In this document: one piece after another, positions 28,830 through 38,443 of the stretch
How the letters are laid out: each line of letters starts with the position of its first letter
Position numbering within the stretch: the stretch's first letter is position 1
DNA from: JAIRVZ01 sp031553415
GTDB lineage: Bacteria > Bacteroidota > Bacteroidia > Bacteroidales > Azobacteroidaceae
Direction: 5' to 3'
Assembly (NCBI GenBank): GCA_031553415.1
Contig: JAVBLO010000013.1
Span: 1 to 64,000 of the forward strand
DNA length: 64,000 nucleotides
Notes under the pieces: model-generated
Seen by the model: the letters and a program-made list of their open reading frames with translations, nothing else
What the model was told of the DNA's origin: nothing
The model's database searches: none
Program-made: the position numbers and the translations under genes

Positions 28830-28892
28830 CTATTTAACATTACACTTGTTTTACTTTTGATTTGACAAATGTAAGCCAAAAATGTTAAATAG
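28830..28892 (-). promoter_or_regulatory. Recombinase promoter flanked by 12-bp inverted repeats
   Basis: On the minus strand a perfect TACATTTG -7 box lies at 28866-28873; no good -33 TTTG is evident. It is enclosed by the perfect inverted repeat CTATTTAACATT (28830-28841) and AATGTTAAATAG (28881-28892), 39 bases apart. The repeat could be an operator, a binding site for the recombinase itself, or the ends of a tiny invertible piece. Confidence 0.55.
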
Positions 28893-28976
28893 AAAATGAA
28901 ATTTGGTATTATAGAACAGGGTGCAAGATATCTTACTCCTTACTCCTTGTCCGGCATGGATATGGGAAATACCTTT

Positions 28977-29004
28977 ACAGGGCAATCACATAGGATTGCC
29001 CCTA
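28977..29004. terminator. Small hairpin downstream of creD
   Basis: GGGCAATC and GATTGCCC pair around the six-base loop ACATAG, with outer ACAG/CTGT pairing. It lies just past the creD stop (29013) on its transcript. Upstream of it are tandem ACTCCTT words near 28935. A transcript-end role is likely, though no T run follows. Confidence 0.4.
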
Positions 29005-29012
29005 CAGTGTGG

Positions 29013-30389
29013 TCAATTCCTGTACCAATCTATTTTGCGGGAATAATACATGATTGCAGCTAACAAAGCAAATAATCCGATACTTCCGAATAACAAAGCC
29101 CCATCTTGTAACTGTATTAAAATAAAGATAAAACCGTAAAGTATACTTAAGACAATGCCAAAAATGCAAGCGATTTTCCAGCTTTTGAAAGCGCTTGATG
29201 TATATAAGCTAATCAGGATGATAATGGCGACTGACGAAATCAGATAAGCCCAGTTGAAATTCAGATATTCACTTATGGATAACAACAACGTGTAAAAAAT
29301 ACAAAGGGCAATACCAACTAATACATACTGCAAAGGATGCACTTTCTTCTTTTGCAAAATTTCAATGAAGAAGTACAATGCAAAAGTGAGGCCGATAAAC
29401 AAAATTGCATATTTTACCGAACGTTCTGTTTTTGTATAGGAATCAGTTGACTGTAAGAGAGTTACGCCATAAGCAGATTCATAAACATTATAAGTCATTC
29501 CTTTCCAGATTTGGGGAAACTTAAGATTTAAATGCAGGATTTTCCAATCGGCGCTAAATCCGTTTTCAGATATTTCTGCCGGATTATTAGGAATAAAACT
29601 TCCTGTGAATGAAGGATTGGTCCATGTTGAAGTAAGATGAGTTCCCGTTGTTTTTCCAAGAGGAATGAATTTAAGATTTTCAGAGCCTTTCAATTTTATA
29701 TTCAGGGAAAATTTATGCTCCTTGTTCAAATCTTCCAGGTTTAATACTACAGGAGCAGTTAATCCGTTTTCTGTGGCATTGACAAAAGTGTTTTCTTTTC
29801 CGAGAGTTAGGCTTTTGTTGTCCCAATTGACATTCAATTGTTCTTCAATGCCCCGGAAATCAGAAAGTTCAAAATAAAAAGCTGCCTTGTCAAGCATTAA
29901 GTTTTCTTCCTTAATATTCAAACTTTTCAAATCGATTTTAGGGAAAGTGCCGTTGAATTTCAGGTCGGACTGATATACTGTGATTTTGTATATGCTCCTG
30001 TGTCTTTCGAAAGGAATAATTTCTCCCGAAATATCCAACATTTCAGGCAGTATATAACAATATCTTGTTTCAAAAAGAGGTCCGTCGTTTTTGGGATTGG
30101 AAAGAGGTTCATTGTAAGGAATAATCAGGAATGGCCCGGCCAGAGTTTGTTCGGAAGCCCATTTTGAACAGACTTCTTCCCTGACAGATTCTTCCCTTTT
30201 CAGACGTTCTTTGATAAGATTGGAAATTAAAGTAGTGGGTATCAGCAAGATTAAAATCAAAGCTGCCACGATGGCTCCTTTGGTAGTTAATTCCATGCTC
30301 CTACTTTTCTCATTTGAGTTTTTTTGAGGTTCATTACTTGTTGTTTGAACAGCTTCTTCTTGCAAATTGAATTTTTCGTTTGTTTCCAT
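29013..30389 (-). CDS. creD: CreD family inner-membrane protein
   Basis: 458 residues. One TM helix near the N-terminus (about 34-56) is followed by a large periplasmic beta-rich domain with family segments (LAGPFLIIPY, ILPEMLDISGEI, SFTGSFIPNNP) and a C-terminal bundle of TM helices (about 325-455). CreD proteins are inner-membrane proteins linked with envelope stress and beta-lactam or colicin tolerance; the molecular action is unclear. It lies 160 bases after the winged-helix gene, with a word hairpin between, in the same-strand row membrane protein, regulator, creD. Confidence 0.9.
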   Translation of the reverse strand: METNEKFNLQEEAVQTTSNEPQKNSNEKSRSMELTTKGAIVAALILILLIPTTLISNLIKERLKREESVREEVCSKWASEQTLAGPFLIIPYNEPLSNPKNDGPLFETRYCYILPEMLDISGEIIPFERHRSIYKITVYQSDLKFNGTFPKIDLKSLNIKEENLMLDKAAFYFELSDFRGIEEQLNVNWDNKSLTLGKENTFVNATENGLTAPVVLNLEDLNKEHKFSLNIKLKGSENLKFIPLGKTTGTHLTSTWTNPSFTGSFIPNNPAEISENGFSADWKILHLNLKFPQIWKGMTYNVYESAYGVTLLQSTDSYTKTERSVKYAILFIGLTFALYFFIEILQKKKVHPLQYVLVGIALCIFYTLLLSISEYLNFNWAYLISSVAIIILISLYTSSAFKSWKIACIFGIVLSILYGFIFILIQLQDGALLFGSIGLFALLAAIMYYSRKIDWYRN

Positions 30390-30431
30390 GTTTATTTGTA
30401 TTTGGGAATTATTCTGGAGTCATCAGAGGTT

Positions 30432-30486
30432 ATCTGGAGTTATCTGAATAATACTTGATTCCGATTGACTTCCGATAACTCCAGAT
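30432..30486. repeat. Intergenic word hairpin 3 (TCTGGAGTTA type)
   Basis: Perfect 13-bp arms ATCTGGAGTTATC (30432-30444) and GATAACTCCAGAT (30474-30486). The arm word TCTGGAGT also occurs upstream at 30413-30420 and a TTCCGAT word repeats in the loop side. It lies between the regulator and creD within one transcript. Confidence 0.7.
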
Positions 30487-30549
30487 TAAATTCTGATTAA
30501 TCTTTTGATTAAAAGTGCTTTGTTTTTCAAAGCAAAATGATAAAAAAAA

Positions 30550-30843
30550 TTATCGAACACCTTGTATCATTTGTTCTAATGCATCCAGATGTTGGTTGAA
30601 AGCCTTTTCTCCTTCAACCGTCAGATGATAAGTTGTATTGGTTTTTCTACCGATAAAACCTTTTTTAACTTCGATATATCCTAATTCTTCCAGACTTTTG
30701 AGGTGAGATGCCAGATTACCATCTGTAATATCTAGCAATTCCTTGAGTATGTTGAAGTTAATTTCCCGGTTAACAATCAACGCACTCATGATGCCGAGTC
30801 GCAACCTGTTGTCGAAAGCTTTATTTAAGTTGTGTACATTCAT
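30550..30843 (-). CDS. Winged-helix transcriptional regulator
   Basis: 97 residues forming a single winged-helix domain: RLRLGIMSALIVN, then NFNILKELLDITDGNLASHLKSLEELGYIEVKKGFIGRKTNTTYHLT, as in the PF13601-type regulators of Bacteroidota. Its start codon overlaps the stop of the preceding membrane-protein gene (ATGA overlap of four bases), so translation is probably coupled. It lies upstream of creD on the same strand, a pairing known in this phylum, and may regulate its own operon. Confidence 0.85.
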   Translation of the reverse strand: MNVHNLNKAFDNRLRLGIMSALIVNREINFNILKELLDITDGNLASHLKSLEELGYIEVKKGFIGRKTNTTYHLTVEGEKAFNQHLDALEQMIQGVR

Positions 30844-31451
30844 TTTTTTTCATATTTTATCCACATATACACACCATATATAATATGCATAACGCCGAAA
30901 CCGATTGCCCAGAAAATCAAACCATGACCGATATTCCATAAAGAGATGATACCCAGTACTATTTCGGTATATCCCAAATATTTAATTTCGTCTAAAGTTT
31001 GTTTGCTTGCTGAAAATAAAGAAATTCCATAAACAATAAGACAGGCTGGTGCAATTAACCCGCCCATACCCATTTCAACCATTTTTAGAATCAGGAATCC
31101 GCCCGCAACCATTGGAACACAAGCATTCCACATGAGGCGTTTGGATGTGGTGCCCCAAATAGGTATATTGTTGCGCTTACTTCTCAGATAAGTGAAAAAA
31201 AATGCCGAAACAAATGCTGCAATGAAGGTTAGCAAGGCAATTAATAACAGAGTCCTGACCTCGGAATGCATAGAATATTCAGGAGTATGGTCGCCTGATA
31301 CTATAACACTGTGGGCAAAGAAAGCGCCGATTAACGCACACATTCCTGCGGCTATACCGCTCCATCCGCTTAAACTGATGAAACGACTGCTGCGTTCCAT
31401 TATCTTCCGGATGTCTTGTAATGTTTCTAATTCCTGTTGATTTGTTTTCAT
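30840..31451 (-). CDS. Multi-pass membrane protein of the creD operon
   Basis: About 203 residues from ATG 31451 (MKTNQQELE); the reading seven codons longer begins with TTG. After an N-terminal amphipathic segment (LQDIRKIMERSSRF) there are about six hydrophobic helices with short loops. No catalytic motif is visible. Such proteins are regular partners of the small winged-helix regulator that overlaps it by four bases, so it may be a membrane sensor or anti-regulator. That role is inference. Confidence 0.65.
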   Translation of the reverse strand: MKTNQQELETLQDIRKIMERSSRFISLSGWSGIAAGMCALIGAFFAHSVIVSGDHTPEYSMHSEVRTLLLIALLTFIAAFVSAFFFTYLRSKRNNIPIWGTTSKRLMWNACVPMVAGGFLILKMVEMGMGGLIAPACLIVYGISLFSASKQTLDEIKYLGYTEIVLGIISLWNIGHGLIFWAIGFGVMHIIYGVYMWIKYEKK

Positions 31452-31469
31452 TGAAAGTACTTTGTGATG

Positions 31470-31501
31470 CAAAGTAAATGTAAATAATTTGAATGAACAA
31501 A
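31470..31501 (-). promoter_or_regulatory. Promoter of the membrane protein-regulator-creD operon
   Basis: Minus strand TTTG (31498-31501), a 20-base spacer, then TTACTTTG (31470-31477), seven of eight bases of the -7 consensus. The same TTTG-N20-TTACTTTG layout is seen before rpmB. The start would fall very close to ATG 31451. Confidence 0.55.
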
Positions 31502-31577
31502 TATTTGTGATAATTTTTTGTAATTTCGCAGATTAAAATTAAAAACCCTCAATTAGGGCACGATTTGAATTATCCAT

Positions 31578-32591
31578 ATGATGAAAATCTCAGAAAATTA
31601 TTCTTTGTTGAAACACAATACCTTTGGTTTGGATGTAAAAACGCGGTGGTTTGTGGAATATGAGAATGAACCGGATTTACAAAAGTTGCTTTCCGACGAA
31701 TATTTCTTTTCGCAACCGTTTATACACATAGGGCAGGGGAGTAACTTGCTTTTCCTGGGCGATTATCCTGGGGTAGTAGTTCACTCTTTGATTCAAGGCA
31801 TTGAAGTGGTTCGGGAAGATGAAAATCACGTTTGGGTAAAAGCCGGGGCAAGTGTTGATTGGGACAGTTTTGTCGCATATTGTGTCGAAAAAGGTTGGGG
31901 AGGCCTTGAAAATTTATCCTTGATACCTGGAGAAGTCGGGGCATCTGCTGTTCAAAATATAGGCGCTTATGGAACTGAAGTTTGTGAAACAATTGAAGAA
32001 GTGCACACATATCATCTCGAAACCGCGGAGAAACAAATATTCAAAAATGAAGATTGCGAATTTGATTATCGCCATAGTATTTTCAAAAAGGAAAGGTATA
32101 GAGGTAAATATTTCATTACCCATGTAATCTATAAGCTATCTAAGCAGCCGGTACATAATCTGGAATATGGAAATTTGAAAAATGTACTTGTCGGCAAAGA
32201 TGTTAATCTTCAAACAATCAGGGATGCTGTGATTGGCATCAGGAAAGCTAAATTACCAGATCCGAAGGAATTCGGCAATGCCGGCAGCTTTTTTATGAAT
32301 CCATACATTTGTATTGCCCATTATGAAGGTTTGAAGAAAGAATATCCTGAAATGCCTTTTTATCCTGTAAACAATGAAGTCGTGAAAATACCGGCTGCAT
32401 GGTTGATTGACCAATGCGGCTTAAAAGGCAAATCAATCGGCAAAGCGGTAATTCATGAAAAACAATCATTGGTTATCATAAATCAGGGTAATGCAACAGC
32501 TGATGATATTGCGGCATTATCAGCATTGGTTTGTGAATCAGTAGAAAAGAAATTTAACATAGAATTACAAAGGGAAGTACTCTTTATTTGA
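31578..32591 (+). CDS. murB: UDP-N-acetylenolpyruvoylglucosamine reductase
   Basis: 337 residues, type I MurB. It reduces enolpyruvyl-UDP-GlcNAc to UDP-MurNAc with NADPH and FAD in peptidoglycan synthesis. Family signatures: GQGSNLLFL and the IPGEVGASAVQNIGAYG segment of the FAD domain, the active-site arginine in DYRHSIFKK, the proton-donating serine in GSFFMNP, and the terminal glutamate in LQREVLFI. Two ATG codons occur in tandem at 31578 and 31581. The following hydrolase gene starts two bases after the stop, so the pair is co-transcribed. Confidence 0.96.
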   Translation: MMKISENYSLLKHNTFGLDVKTRWFVEYENEPDLQKLLSDEYFFSQPFIHIGQGSNLLFLGDYPGVVVHSLIQGIEVVREDENHVWVKAGASVDWDSFVAYCVEKGWGGLENLSLIPGEVGASAVQNIGAYGTEVCETIEEVHTYHLETAEKQIFKNEDCEFDYRHSIFKKERYRGKYFITHVIYKLSKQPVHNLEYGNLKNVLVGKDVNLQTIRDAVIGIRKAKLPDPKEFGNAGSFFMNPYICIAHYEGLKKEYPEMPFYPVNNEVVKIPAAWLIDQCGLKGKSIGKAVIHEKQSLVIINQGNATADDIAALSALVCESVEKKFNIELQREVLFI

Positions 32592-32593
32592 AA

Positions 32594-33349
32594 ATGAAAA
32601 TCAGATTTTTAGGAACAGGCACCTCTACCGGAAATCCGGAACTTTTATGCAAATGTGAAGTTTGTACATCTAACGATATCCGCGACTGGCGGTTGAGAGC
32701 TTCTGCATTGGTTGAAATGCAGGGACATAACATCCTGATTGATTGCGGACCTGATTTTCGGATGCAAATGTTGAAAACCGATATTACTCACTTGGATGGA
32801 GTGTTAATAACCCACGAACATTACGACCATGTGGGTGGTATTGATGATTTACGTCCGTTTTGTAAAACAGGTCCGGTTCATATATATGCAGAAGACTATG
32901 TGGCAGAAGCCATTAAAAGTCGTATTCCTTATGTATTCAAAGAAAATAAATATCCCGGAGTACCTGATATCGAACTGCATACTATTAAGAATACCCCATT
33001 TAAAATAGGAAAGATAGAAATCATTCCTATTCGTTTGCTACATGGCCGTTTGCCGATATTGGGATATCGTATCGGAAATATGGCTTATTTAACAGACCTG
33101 AAATACATTCCGGAAGAAGAATTTGATAAACTCGAAAATTTGGATGTGCTAATAATGAGCGCTTTGCGACCACAGGAACACATATCACACCAAACCGTTG
33201 AAAGCGCCTTGCTTAATATTGGAAAAATTAAGCCTGAAAAAGCCTACATTATTCACATGAGCCATCACTTTGGTTTACATGCTGTTATGGAAAAGCAAAT
33301 GCCTGAAAACGTTTTTGTTACCTATGATGGGTTAGAAGTAATTATTTGA
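32594..33349 (+). CDS. PhnP-like metallo-beta-lactamase fold hydrolase
   Basis: About 251 residues from ATG 32594 (a TTG two codons earlier overlaps the murB stop). The metal-binding motif THEHYDHVGGIDDLRPF is intact. Near the N-terminus CKCEVCTS and DWRLRAS match the Cys cluster and RxRxS of PhnP-type phosphodiesterases. A late HMSHHFGLH supplies further His ligands. It probably cleaves a cyclic phosphate ester or similar small molecule; the substrate cannot be told. It is co-transcribed with murB, a common pairing in this phylum. Confidence 0.85.
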   Translation: MKIRFLGTGTSTGNPELLCKCEVCTSNDIRDWRLRASALVEMQGHNILIDCGPDFRMQMLKTDITHLDGVLITHEHYDHVGGIDDLRPFCKTGPVHIYAEDYVAEAIKSRIPYVFKENKYPGVPDIELHTIKNTPFKIGKIEIIPIRLLHGRLPILGYRIGNMAYLTDLKYIPEEEFDKLENLDVLIMSALRPQEHISHQTVESALLNIGKIKPEKAYIIHMSHHFGLHAVMEKQMPENVFVTYDGLEVII

Positions 33350-33709
33350 TGCGAAAATGCCATTATATACACAAAAAATCTTTGAAAATCATTTAATTTT
33401 TACGTTTTTTATTAATATTATTCAAAATGTGAATAAATAAAACCTGTTTGATGTTGTTTTTTAAACATACATTTCTATCTTTGTCGCATAATTGCATTGA
33501 AATATCACACTATTAATAATGTATTTTCACATAGAAAAATAGATTTTTTCTTGGAATTACTTAAATTATAAGTTATTCCCATATGTTGTTTTTATACATT
33601 TTGACTTGAAAAGGAGGGACAGGGTTATGGAGCGTGTCTGGACGTATTGTGTTTATGTAAAATGCTCTAAATAAGATACTAACTAATACATTGCATAATT
33701 TTAGTTCCT
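33350..33709 (+). promoter_or_regulatory. Upstream region of the GLUG gene: promoter and long leader
   Basis: A good promoter lies at 33454-33483: TTG (33454-33456), 19 bases, then perfect TATCTTTG (33476-33483). Transcription would start near 33490, leaving a leader of about 220 bases before ATG 33710. The leader contains a strong AAGGAGG (33611-33617) followed by a short open frame (33627-33674). Nothing else was recognised in 33350-33453. Confidence 0.7.
33627..33674 (+). CDS. Possible 15-residue leader peptide
   Basis: ATG at 33627 is preceded by AAGGAGGGACAGGGTT, a Shine-Dalgarno of a strength rarely seen in this phylum, at about nine bases. The frame encodes MERVWTYCVYVKCSK and stops at 33672-33674, 35 bases before the GLUG gene. 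It may be a translated leader that couples to or attenuates the downstream gene. No known leader family is recognised and the ORF could be fortuitous. Confidence 0.35.
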   Translation: MERVWTYCVYVKCSK

Positions 33710-36700
33710 ATGAAAAAGAAGATTTTTTATTTAATGACTTCACTGCTATTCTGGGGTGCAGTGGGGAGTTTACATGCGCAGTCAGGTAATTGGAAAGAAT
33801 TTTGTTCCGGTCAACAATGGGCTGGTGGCAATGGAACCATTACTAATCCTTACCAAATTAAAACACCAGCACAATTAGCTTACCTAGCTTTTAATGTTAA
33901 TGGAGGAAATGGTTATCCTGGTTTTTATTTCCGTTTGGAAGATAACATTGATCTAAAGGAACATTATTGGACACAAATTGGAACTTATAATGCTTCCGGA
34001 ACAAGCTCTCCTTCATTTAAAGGCCATTTTGATGGCAATGGAAAAATAGTCCGTAATATGATAATTAATGAACAAATATCTTCATTAGGATTATTTGGAT
34101 ATATAAGTGATGGAGCCACAATTGAGAATCTCACATTAGAATCTATCAAAATTACACAAGGAAGTGATAGATGCGGAGGTTTAGTCGGGACTTTGGAGAA
34201 TTCATCAGTTATCAGTTGTAGTGTAATTGGTTCAATAAAGGCGACTACGTATGTTGGAGGCTTGGTTGGACATGCCGGAAATGCAACTATAAAAGGATGT
34301 TATACATTCATGTCTCCTGTAGAAGGAAAATTTGATTTTGTCGGTGGTTTGGTAGGTGCTTTGAGTGGCAAGTCTACCGTATCTTCTTGTTATTCCATGG
34401 GAACAATTGTTGGAGAACGCATAGTCGGTGGTTTAATAGGTCAGGCGGCCGGAGGAGCTGATGATTCTAATAAGTCTATAATCACAAGTTGCTATTCAAA
34501 AATGACCGTTTTAGGTAAAAAAGAAAATCAGTTGGGTGGCTTGCTCGGCGCCATATTGACTCGTGCGGAAATTAATACTTGTCTCGCAATTGGAGATTGG
34601 ATTATCGGAACTAGTCCTTTAACCAATCGTATTGTGGGAAATGATTTAGGTGGAGTTTATAAAAATAACTATGCATTGGCAGATATGGGAGTCAGCTATG
34701 ATGGCGTTACAGCTCCTTTACCAATTTCAGATGCAGCTATTTCCCCAGAAAATACGCTTAATGGAAAAGGCATTTCCAGAAATGACTTAAATGATGATGA
34801 TTTTTATGATGATATAGATTGGGATAAAGATGACGAATGGGATAAAGATGATAACAATCCTCCTTATCTTAAAGGTCAAAGTGCTCCTGTGATTTGTGTT
34901 AATAATTCTACTAAAGCTGTTACTGTAAAGCATAGATTGGTTGATACAGAAGGAAAACCTGTTACAATGGATAAAATTGTACTGTTAGATAGTACTTTTG
35001 TTGAGTTGATGTCTGGCGAAGATGTTGTTGTTACCATTAAAAATAATGAATATACATATAAACCTAAAAATGTTACTTTTCATGTAGGAGATACCGTGTA
35101 TGCAATTGCATATGAACAGACACGGCTTCCTTCTTACCCTGTAATGATTATAATTTCTCCTTTTGAAAATGGAGGAGGGGGTAAAGATACTCCATTTGAA
35201 ATATGGACTCCTGCAGATTTAGATAAAATGCGTGAATTGCCTAATGCCCATTATAAAATAATGGCAGATTTGGATATGAAGCCTTATTTGGATACAAAAA
35301 AATGGGAACCTATAGGTACAAAAGAAAAACCATTTAAAGGTGGACTAGACGGGAATGGACATATTATCAGTGACTTAGTGGTAGAAGGGCCAGGGGATTA
35401 CCAAGGTCTATTTGGTAATTTGCAAGGGGATACAATTAAGAACCTGGGATTGGAAAATGTGAAAATAACCGGTAAAAACTGGGTTGGACCTGTAGCCGGT
35501 AATTCCAGCGCTGTCATTAAAAATGTTTATACAACAGGTCAGGTTATTGCTACCGGAAATGATGTTGGTGGATTGGTTGGAGAGGTATCTGCAACAGTAG
35601 AAGGTTGTTATTCTGTATGTTTAGTTAAAGGAAAAAATCGTGTAGGTGGATTGCTTGGTAAGACTGCGGCAATTACACGTTTGAGTTATGCAGGAGGCCC
35701 TGTTTTTGGAGATTCATTTGTAGGGGGATTGGTTGGTGATTCTCGTTTAGTTATTGAAAACTCATATTCATTTGGTTTTGTCGCTTGTCGTGTTGAAGAA
35801 TATAGCGGAGGATTGGTTGGCGATGTTTATGGGAAAATTAGTGGGTGTTATTATGACAATATAACTTCAGGAACAGGAGATAAAGGAATTGGCCTTGATG
35901 AAGACGAAACATCTGAAAGAGTTTTGTTTTCTTATAGAACATCAGATCTTGCGAAACCAATATTTTCAGGTACTATTGGCGCATCATGGACACAAACTGC
36001 AGGTTATTATCCTCAGATAAAATTCTTTGCACAAAATTCAAATTCAAAGATGAAATCTTGTAGCGCTTTTTCTGTTGTTCCAATAGCATTTGTTAATGGA
36101 GAAACAGCAAAGCAGGTACAATCATCTTTTCCTCTTCCTGCGAAATTCCCATTGGATAATAATAATGACATAACATTTACTGCGACAGATTCATGTACTG
36201 TTATTGATGCAAAAGTGGTTTCAATTCGCCGGGCAGGCGTAGATACATTAGCTATTAAATCGGTAACAGGAAATCATGCCCGTAAGATAAGTTTTATTCC
36301 AAAACATATTACTCCGACTTTACATGTTGATTATGTGGGCGTCATAAATGAATGGACAAACAAAAATGTTGAATATGCTTTGTCGAATACTCAGAATTTG
36401 ATTAGTGGGAAAGTTAAATACCAGAATAATATTTGTCCAACAGAAAATGCTACTTGTGTGAATTGGAAAGATATTAACGGAACGTATGATTCAGAAGGTA
36501 GATTTCATAATGTCTTTGATAAAGATACTTTGATTGCTTTGCAATATTGGGCTATAAGTGGTGCCGGGTATCATAGTCAAGTTTATCCTGGTGATTTACT
36601 AAGAGACGATGTGAAAATAGATAAGGTAGCTCCGGTAATTAAGAGCATATCTACAAGTCCGGCATCAATGAATCCTGTACCTGAACATGTTACTGTAACA

Positions 36701-38425
36701 GTGGCTTATGAAGATGATCGTTCTGGCGTTAAAACAGCAGTGTGGGAAATCGGTGCTCCCAAAATAAAAGGAAACACAATTGAAAATATTGTTAATAATG
36801 GCAATGGAGAGCAAATTGCTAATGTAATTTTGGAACAATCCGGAACTTATCCATTTATATTCACAATAACCGATAAAGCTGGAAATGTTGTTGATAATTC
36901 TAAAAACCCTTTGAATATATCAGTTTGGAGTGGTTCTGAAGATCCGGAAAAGTATATCCTTGATGGAATTATTGTTGATGGAGAAGACGCTAAGCTGAAA
37001 GATGAAAATAATCCTTATGTATATGAAACTACGGTTTGTGTGGTAAATGAAACTGCAGAAGTTACACTTACTCCTGCCAGTGCATTTGGAATAGACCCAT
37101 TTACGGTTACAGTTACAGATTTGGAATTTGGAAAAGACAATAAGAGGGAAATTACAGTAACATCAAAAGATGGAAAAGTTGCTCAAACGTTTACTATTTA
37201 CATTTGCCGTGAAACTCCTGTTGCATCTTTCATGTCTTTGGAAGTTAATGGAGAAACAATTCTTCTTAAACCAAACAAGTATGATTATGTTTTGACTGGA
37301 AAATTACCTTATGAGCAAACCTCGGTAGTTGCTGTTTATACTATGTTGGAAGGTGAGAAATGTGATAAGAGTCCTTCTCCATATACCTTTACAAATTTGC
37401 CGATAGGTAGACATCCTATTGCACTGAGTGTTACTTCGGCTGATGGCAAAACGACTCATACGTATAATATTATGGTTACTCGTTTACCCAAAGAAATCCC
37501 GGTTCCAGCTGATGAATTTAATAAAGGAGATTTTGTTGATGAACCGTATGATAAAAATGGAAACCTTTTTGATCCGGAGGGAGACAGTCCTTGGGTTGAT
37601 GATATAGATGAAAATGGTAATGTTATCTTGGGATTTTCTTTGAGTTCCTACTGTCCGAAAGAAGGAGAGATTGAGAAAATAGCTCTAAATTATACTTTAA
37701 CAGTGGAACCTAAACCCAGCGATGCAACTGTTGAATTTTCGTTAATGAAAGATGATTGGAAAACAGTGATTTCGTCATCCAAAAGAAATACTTATAAATT
37801 TGATATCGCAAATTATTATAATCTTCTTGTTACTGTACAACCTCAGGGTGTAGATCAGTACCCTAGATATTATCGTTTTTATGTTGTAAGAAAATTTGAT
37901 AAGAGTATCCTGTACCCAAGATGGGATGATGTAAGAGCGGTAATCAATAATCCTGATAATAATGGAGGATATTTGTTCAACCAATATGAATGGATGTTAA
38001 CTGATAAGGATGGTGCTTTTATAAGTTCATTACCGTATGTAACAAGTTATATTGGTGTTGAAGACAGTAAAACGTATGTGGCAAAATTAACAGGTAAGCA
38101 TACCGATGTAAATGGACAGGAAACTCCAATCAGTCAGGTTCCTACATGTCCATGTGAGATAAAATTGAATACTCAGGCTAATATCCTTGCTTATCCAAGC
38201 ATTTTGAAAACAGGCGAAAAAGTAACAATCTCAACAGAAAATATTTCTGATGTTGAATTGAAAGGTGCCGATGTAAGCATAATCAATTCTTTGGGAAGCA
38301 AGACCGGTAGAGTTTCTCTTACAGGTTCCAATACTGAGGTTGCAATGCCGGATGCTCCGGGTATTTACTTGTTAAAAGTATCTACAAAATCAGTTACGAG
38401 AGAATTTAAAGTAATTTTGAAATAA
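33710..38425 (+). CDS. GLUG-repeat T9SS surface protein
   Basis: 1571 residues with a signal peptide (1-23, SLHAQ). Two blocks of GLUG-type repeats occur at about 95-340 and 495-715 (GGLVGTLENSSVISC, VGGLVGHAGNATIKGCY, VGGLVGDSRLVIENSYSFG), each predicted to form beta-helix turns. A middle region with immunoglobulin-like and cadherin-like beta-sandwich domains (about 830-1280) follows. The last 80 residues (LAYPSILKTGEKVTIS to VTREFKVILK) are a type A T9SS sorting domain. GLUG proteins are surface adhesins. The OmpA-family gene follows by 18 bases, so the two are one operon from the promoter at 33454-33483. Confidence 0.88.
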   Translation: MKKKIFYLMTSLLFWGAVGSLHAQSGNWKEFCSGQQWAGGNGTITNPYQIKTPAQLAYLAFNVNGGNGYPGFYFRLEDNIDLKEHYWTQIGTYNASGTSSPSFKGHFDGNGKIVRNMIINEQISSLGLFGYISDGATIENLTLESIKITQGSDRCGGLVGTLENSSVISCSVIGSIKATTYVGGLVGHAGNATIKGCYTFMSPVEGKFDFVGGLVGALSGKSTVSSCYSMGTIVGERIVGGLIGQAAGGADDSNKSIITSCYSKMTVLGKKENQLGGLLGAILTRAEINTCLAIGDWIIGTSPLTNRIVGNDLGGVYKNNYALADMGVSYDGVTAPLPISDAAISPENTLNGKGISRNDLNDDDFYDDIDWDKDDEWDKDDNNPPYLKGQSAPVICVNNSTKAVTVKHRLVDTEGKPVTMDKIVLLDSTFVELMSGEDVVVTIKNNEYTYKPKNVTFHVGDTVYAIAYEQTRLPSYPVMIIISPFENGGGGKDTPFEIWTPADLDKMRELPNAHYKIMADLDMKPYLDTKKWEPIGTKEKPFKGGLDGNGHIISDLVVEGPGDYQGLFGNLQGDTIKNLGLENVKITGKNWVGPVAGNSSAVIKNVYTTGQVIATGNDVGGLVGEVSATVEGCYSVCLVKGKNRVGGLLGKTAAITRLSYAGGPVFGDSFVGGLVGDSRLVIENSYSFGFVACRVEEYSGGLVGDVYGKISGCYYDNITSGTGDKGIGLDEDETSERVLFSYRTSDLAKPIFSGTIGASWTQTAGYYPQIKFFAQNSNSKMKSCSAFSVVPIAFVNGETAKQVQSSFPLPAKFPLDNNNDITFTATDSCTVIDAKVVSIRRAGVDTLAIKSVTGNHARKISFIPKHITPTLHVDYVGVINEWTNKNVEYALSNTQNLISGKVKYQNNICPTENATCVNWKDINGTYDSEGRFHNVFDKDTLIALQYWAISGAGYHSQVYPGDLLRDDVKIDKVAPVIKSISTSPASMNPVPEHVTVTVAYEDDRSGVKTAVWEIGAPKIKGNTIENIVNNGNGEQIANVILEQSGTYPFIFTITDKAGNVVDNSKNPLNISVWSGSEDPEKYILDGIIVDGEDAKLKDENNPYVYETTVCVVNETAEVTLTPASAFGIDPFTVTVTDLEFGKDNKREITVTSKDGKVAQTFTIYICRETPVASFMSLEVNGETILLKPNKYDYVLTGKLPYEQTSVVAVYTMLEGEKCDKSPSPYTFTNLPIGRHPIALSVTSADGKTTHTYNIMVTRLPKEIPVPADEFNKGDFVDEPYDKNGNLFDPEGDSPWVDDIDENGNVILGFSLSSYCPKEGEIEKIALNYTLTVEPKPSDATVEFSLMKDDWKTVISSSKRNTYKFDIANYYNLLVTVQPQGVDQYPRYYRFYVVRKFDKSILYPRWDDVRAVINNPDNNGGYLFNQYEWMLTDKDGAFISSLPYVTSYIGVEDSKTYVAKLTGKHTDVNGQETPISQVPTCPCEIKLNTQANILAYPSILKTGEKVTISTENISDVELKGADVSIINSLGSKTGRVSLTGSNTEVAMPDAPGIYLLKVSTKSVTREFKVILK

Positions 38426-38443
38426 AAAGGAGGAGGGTAGAAT

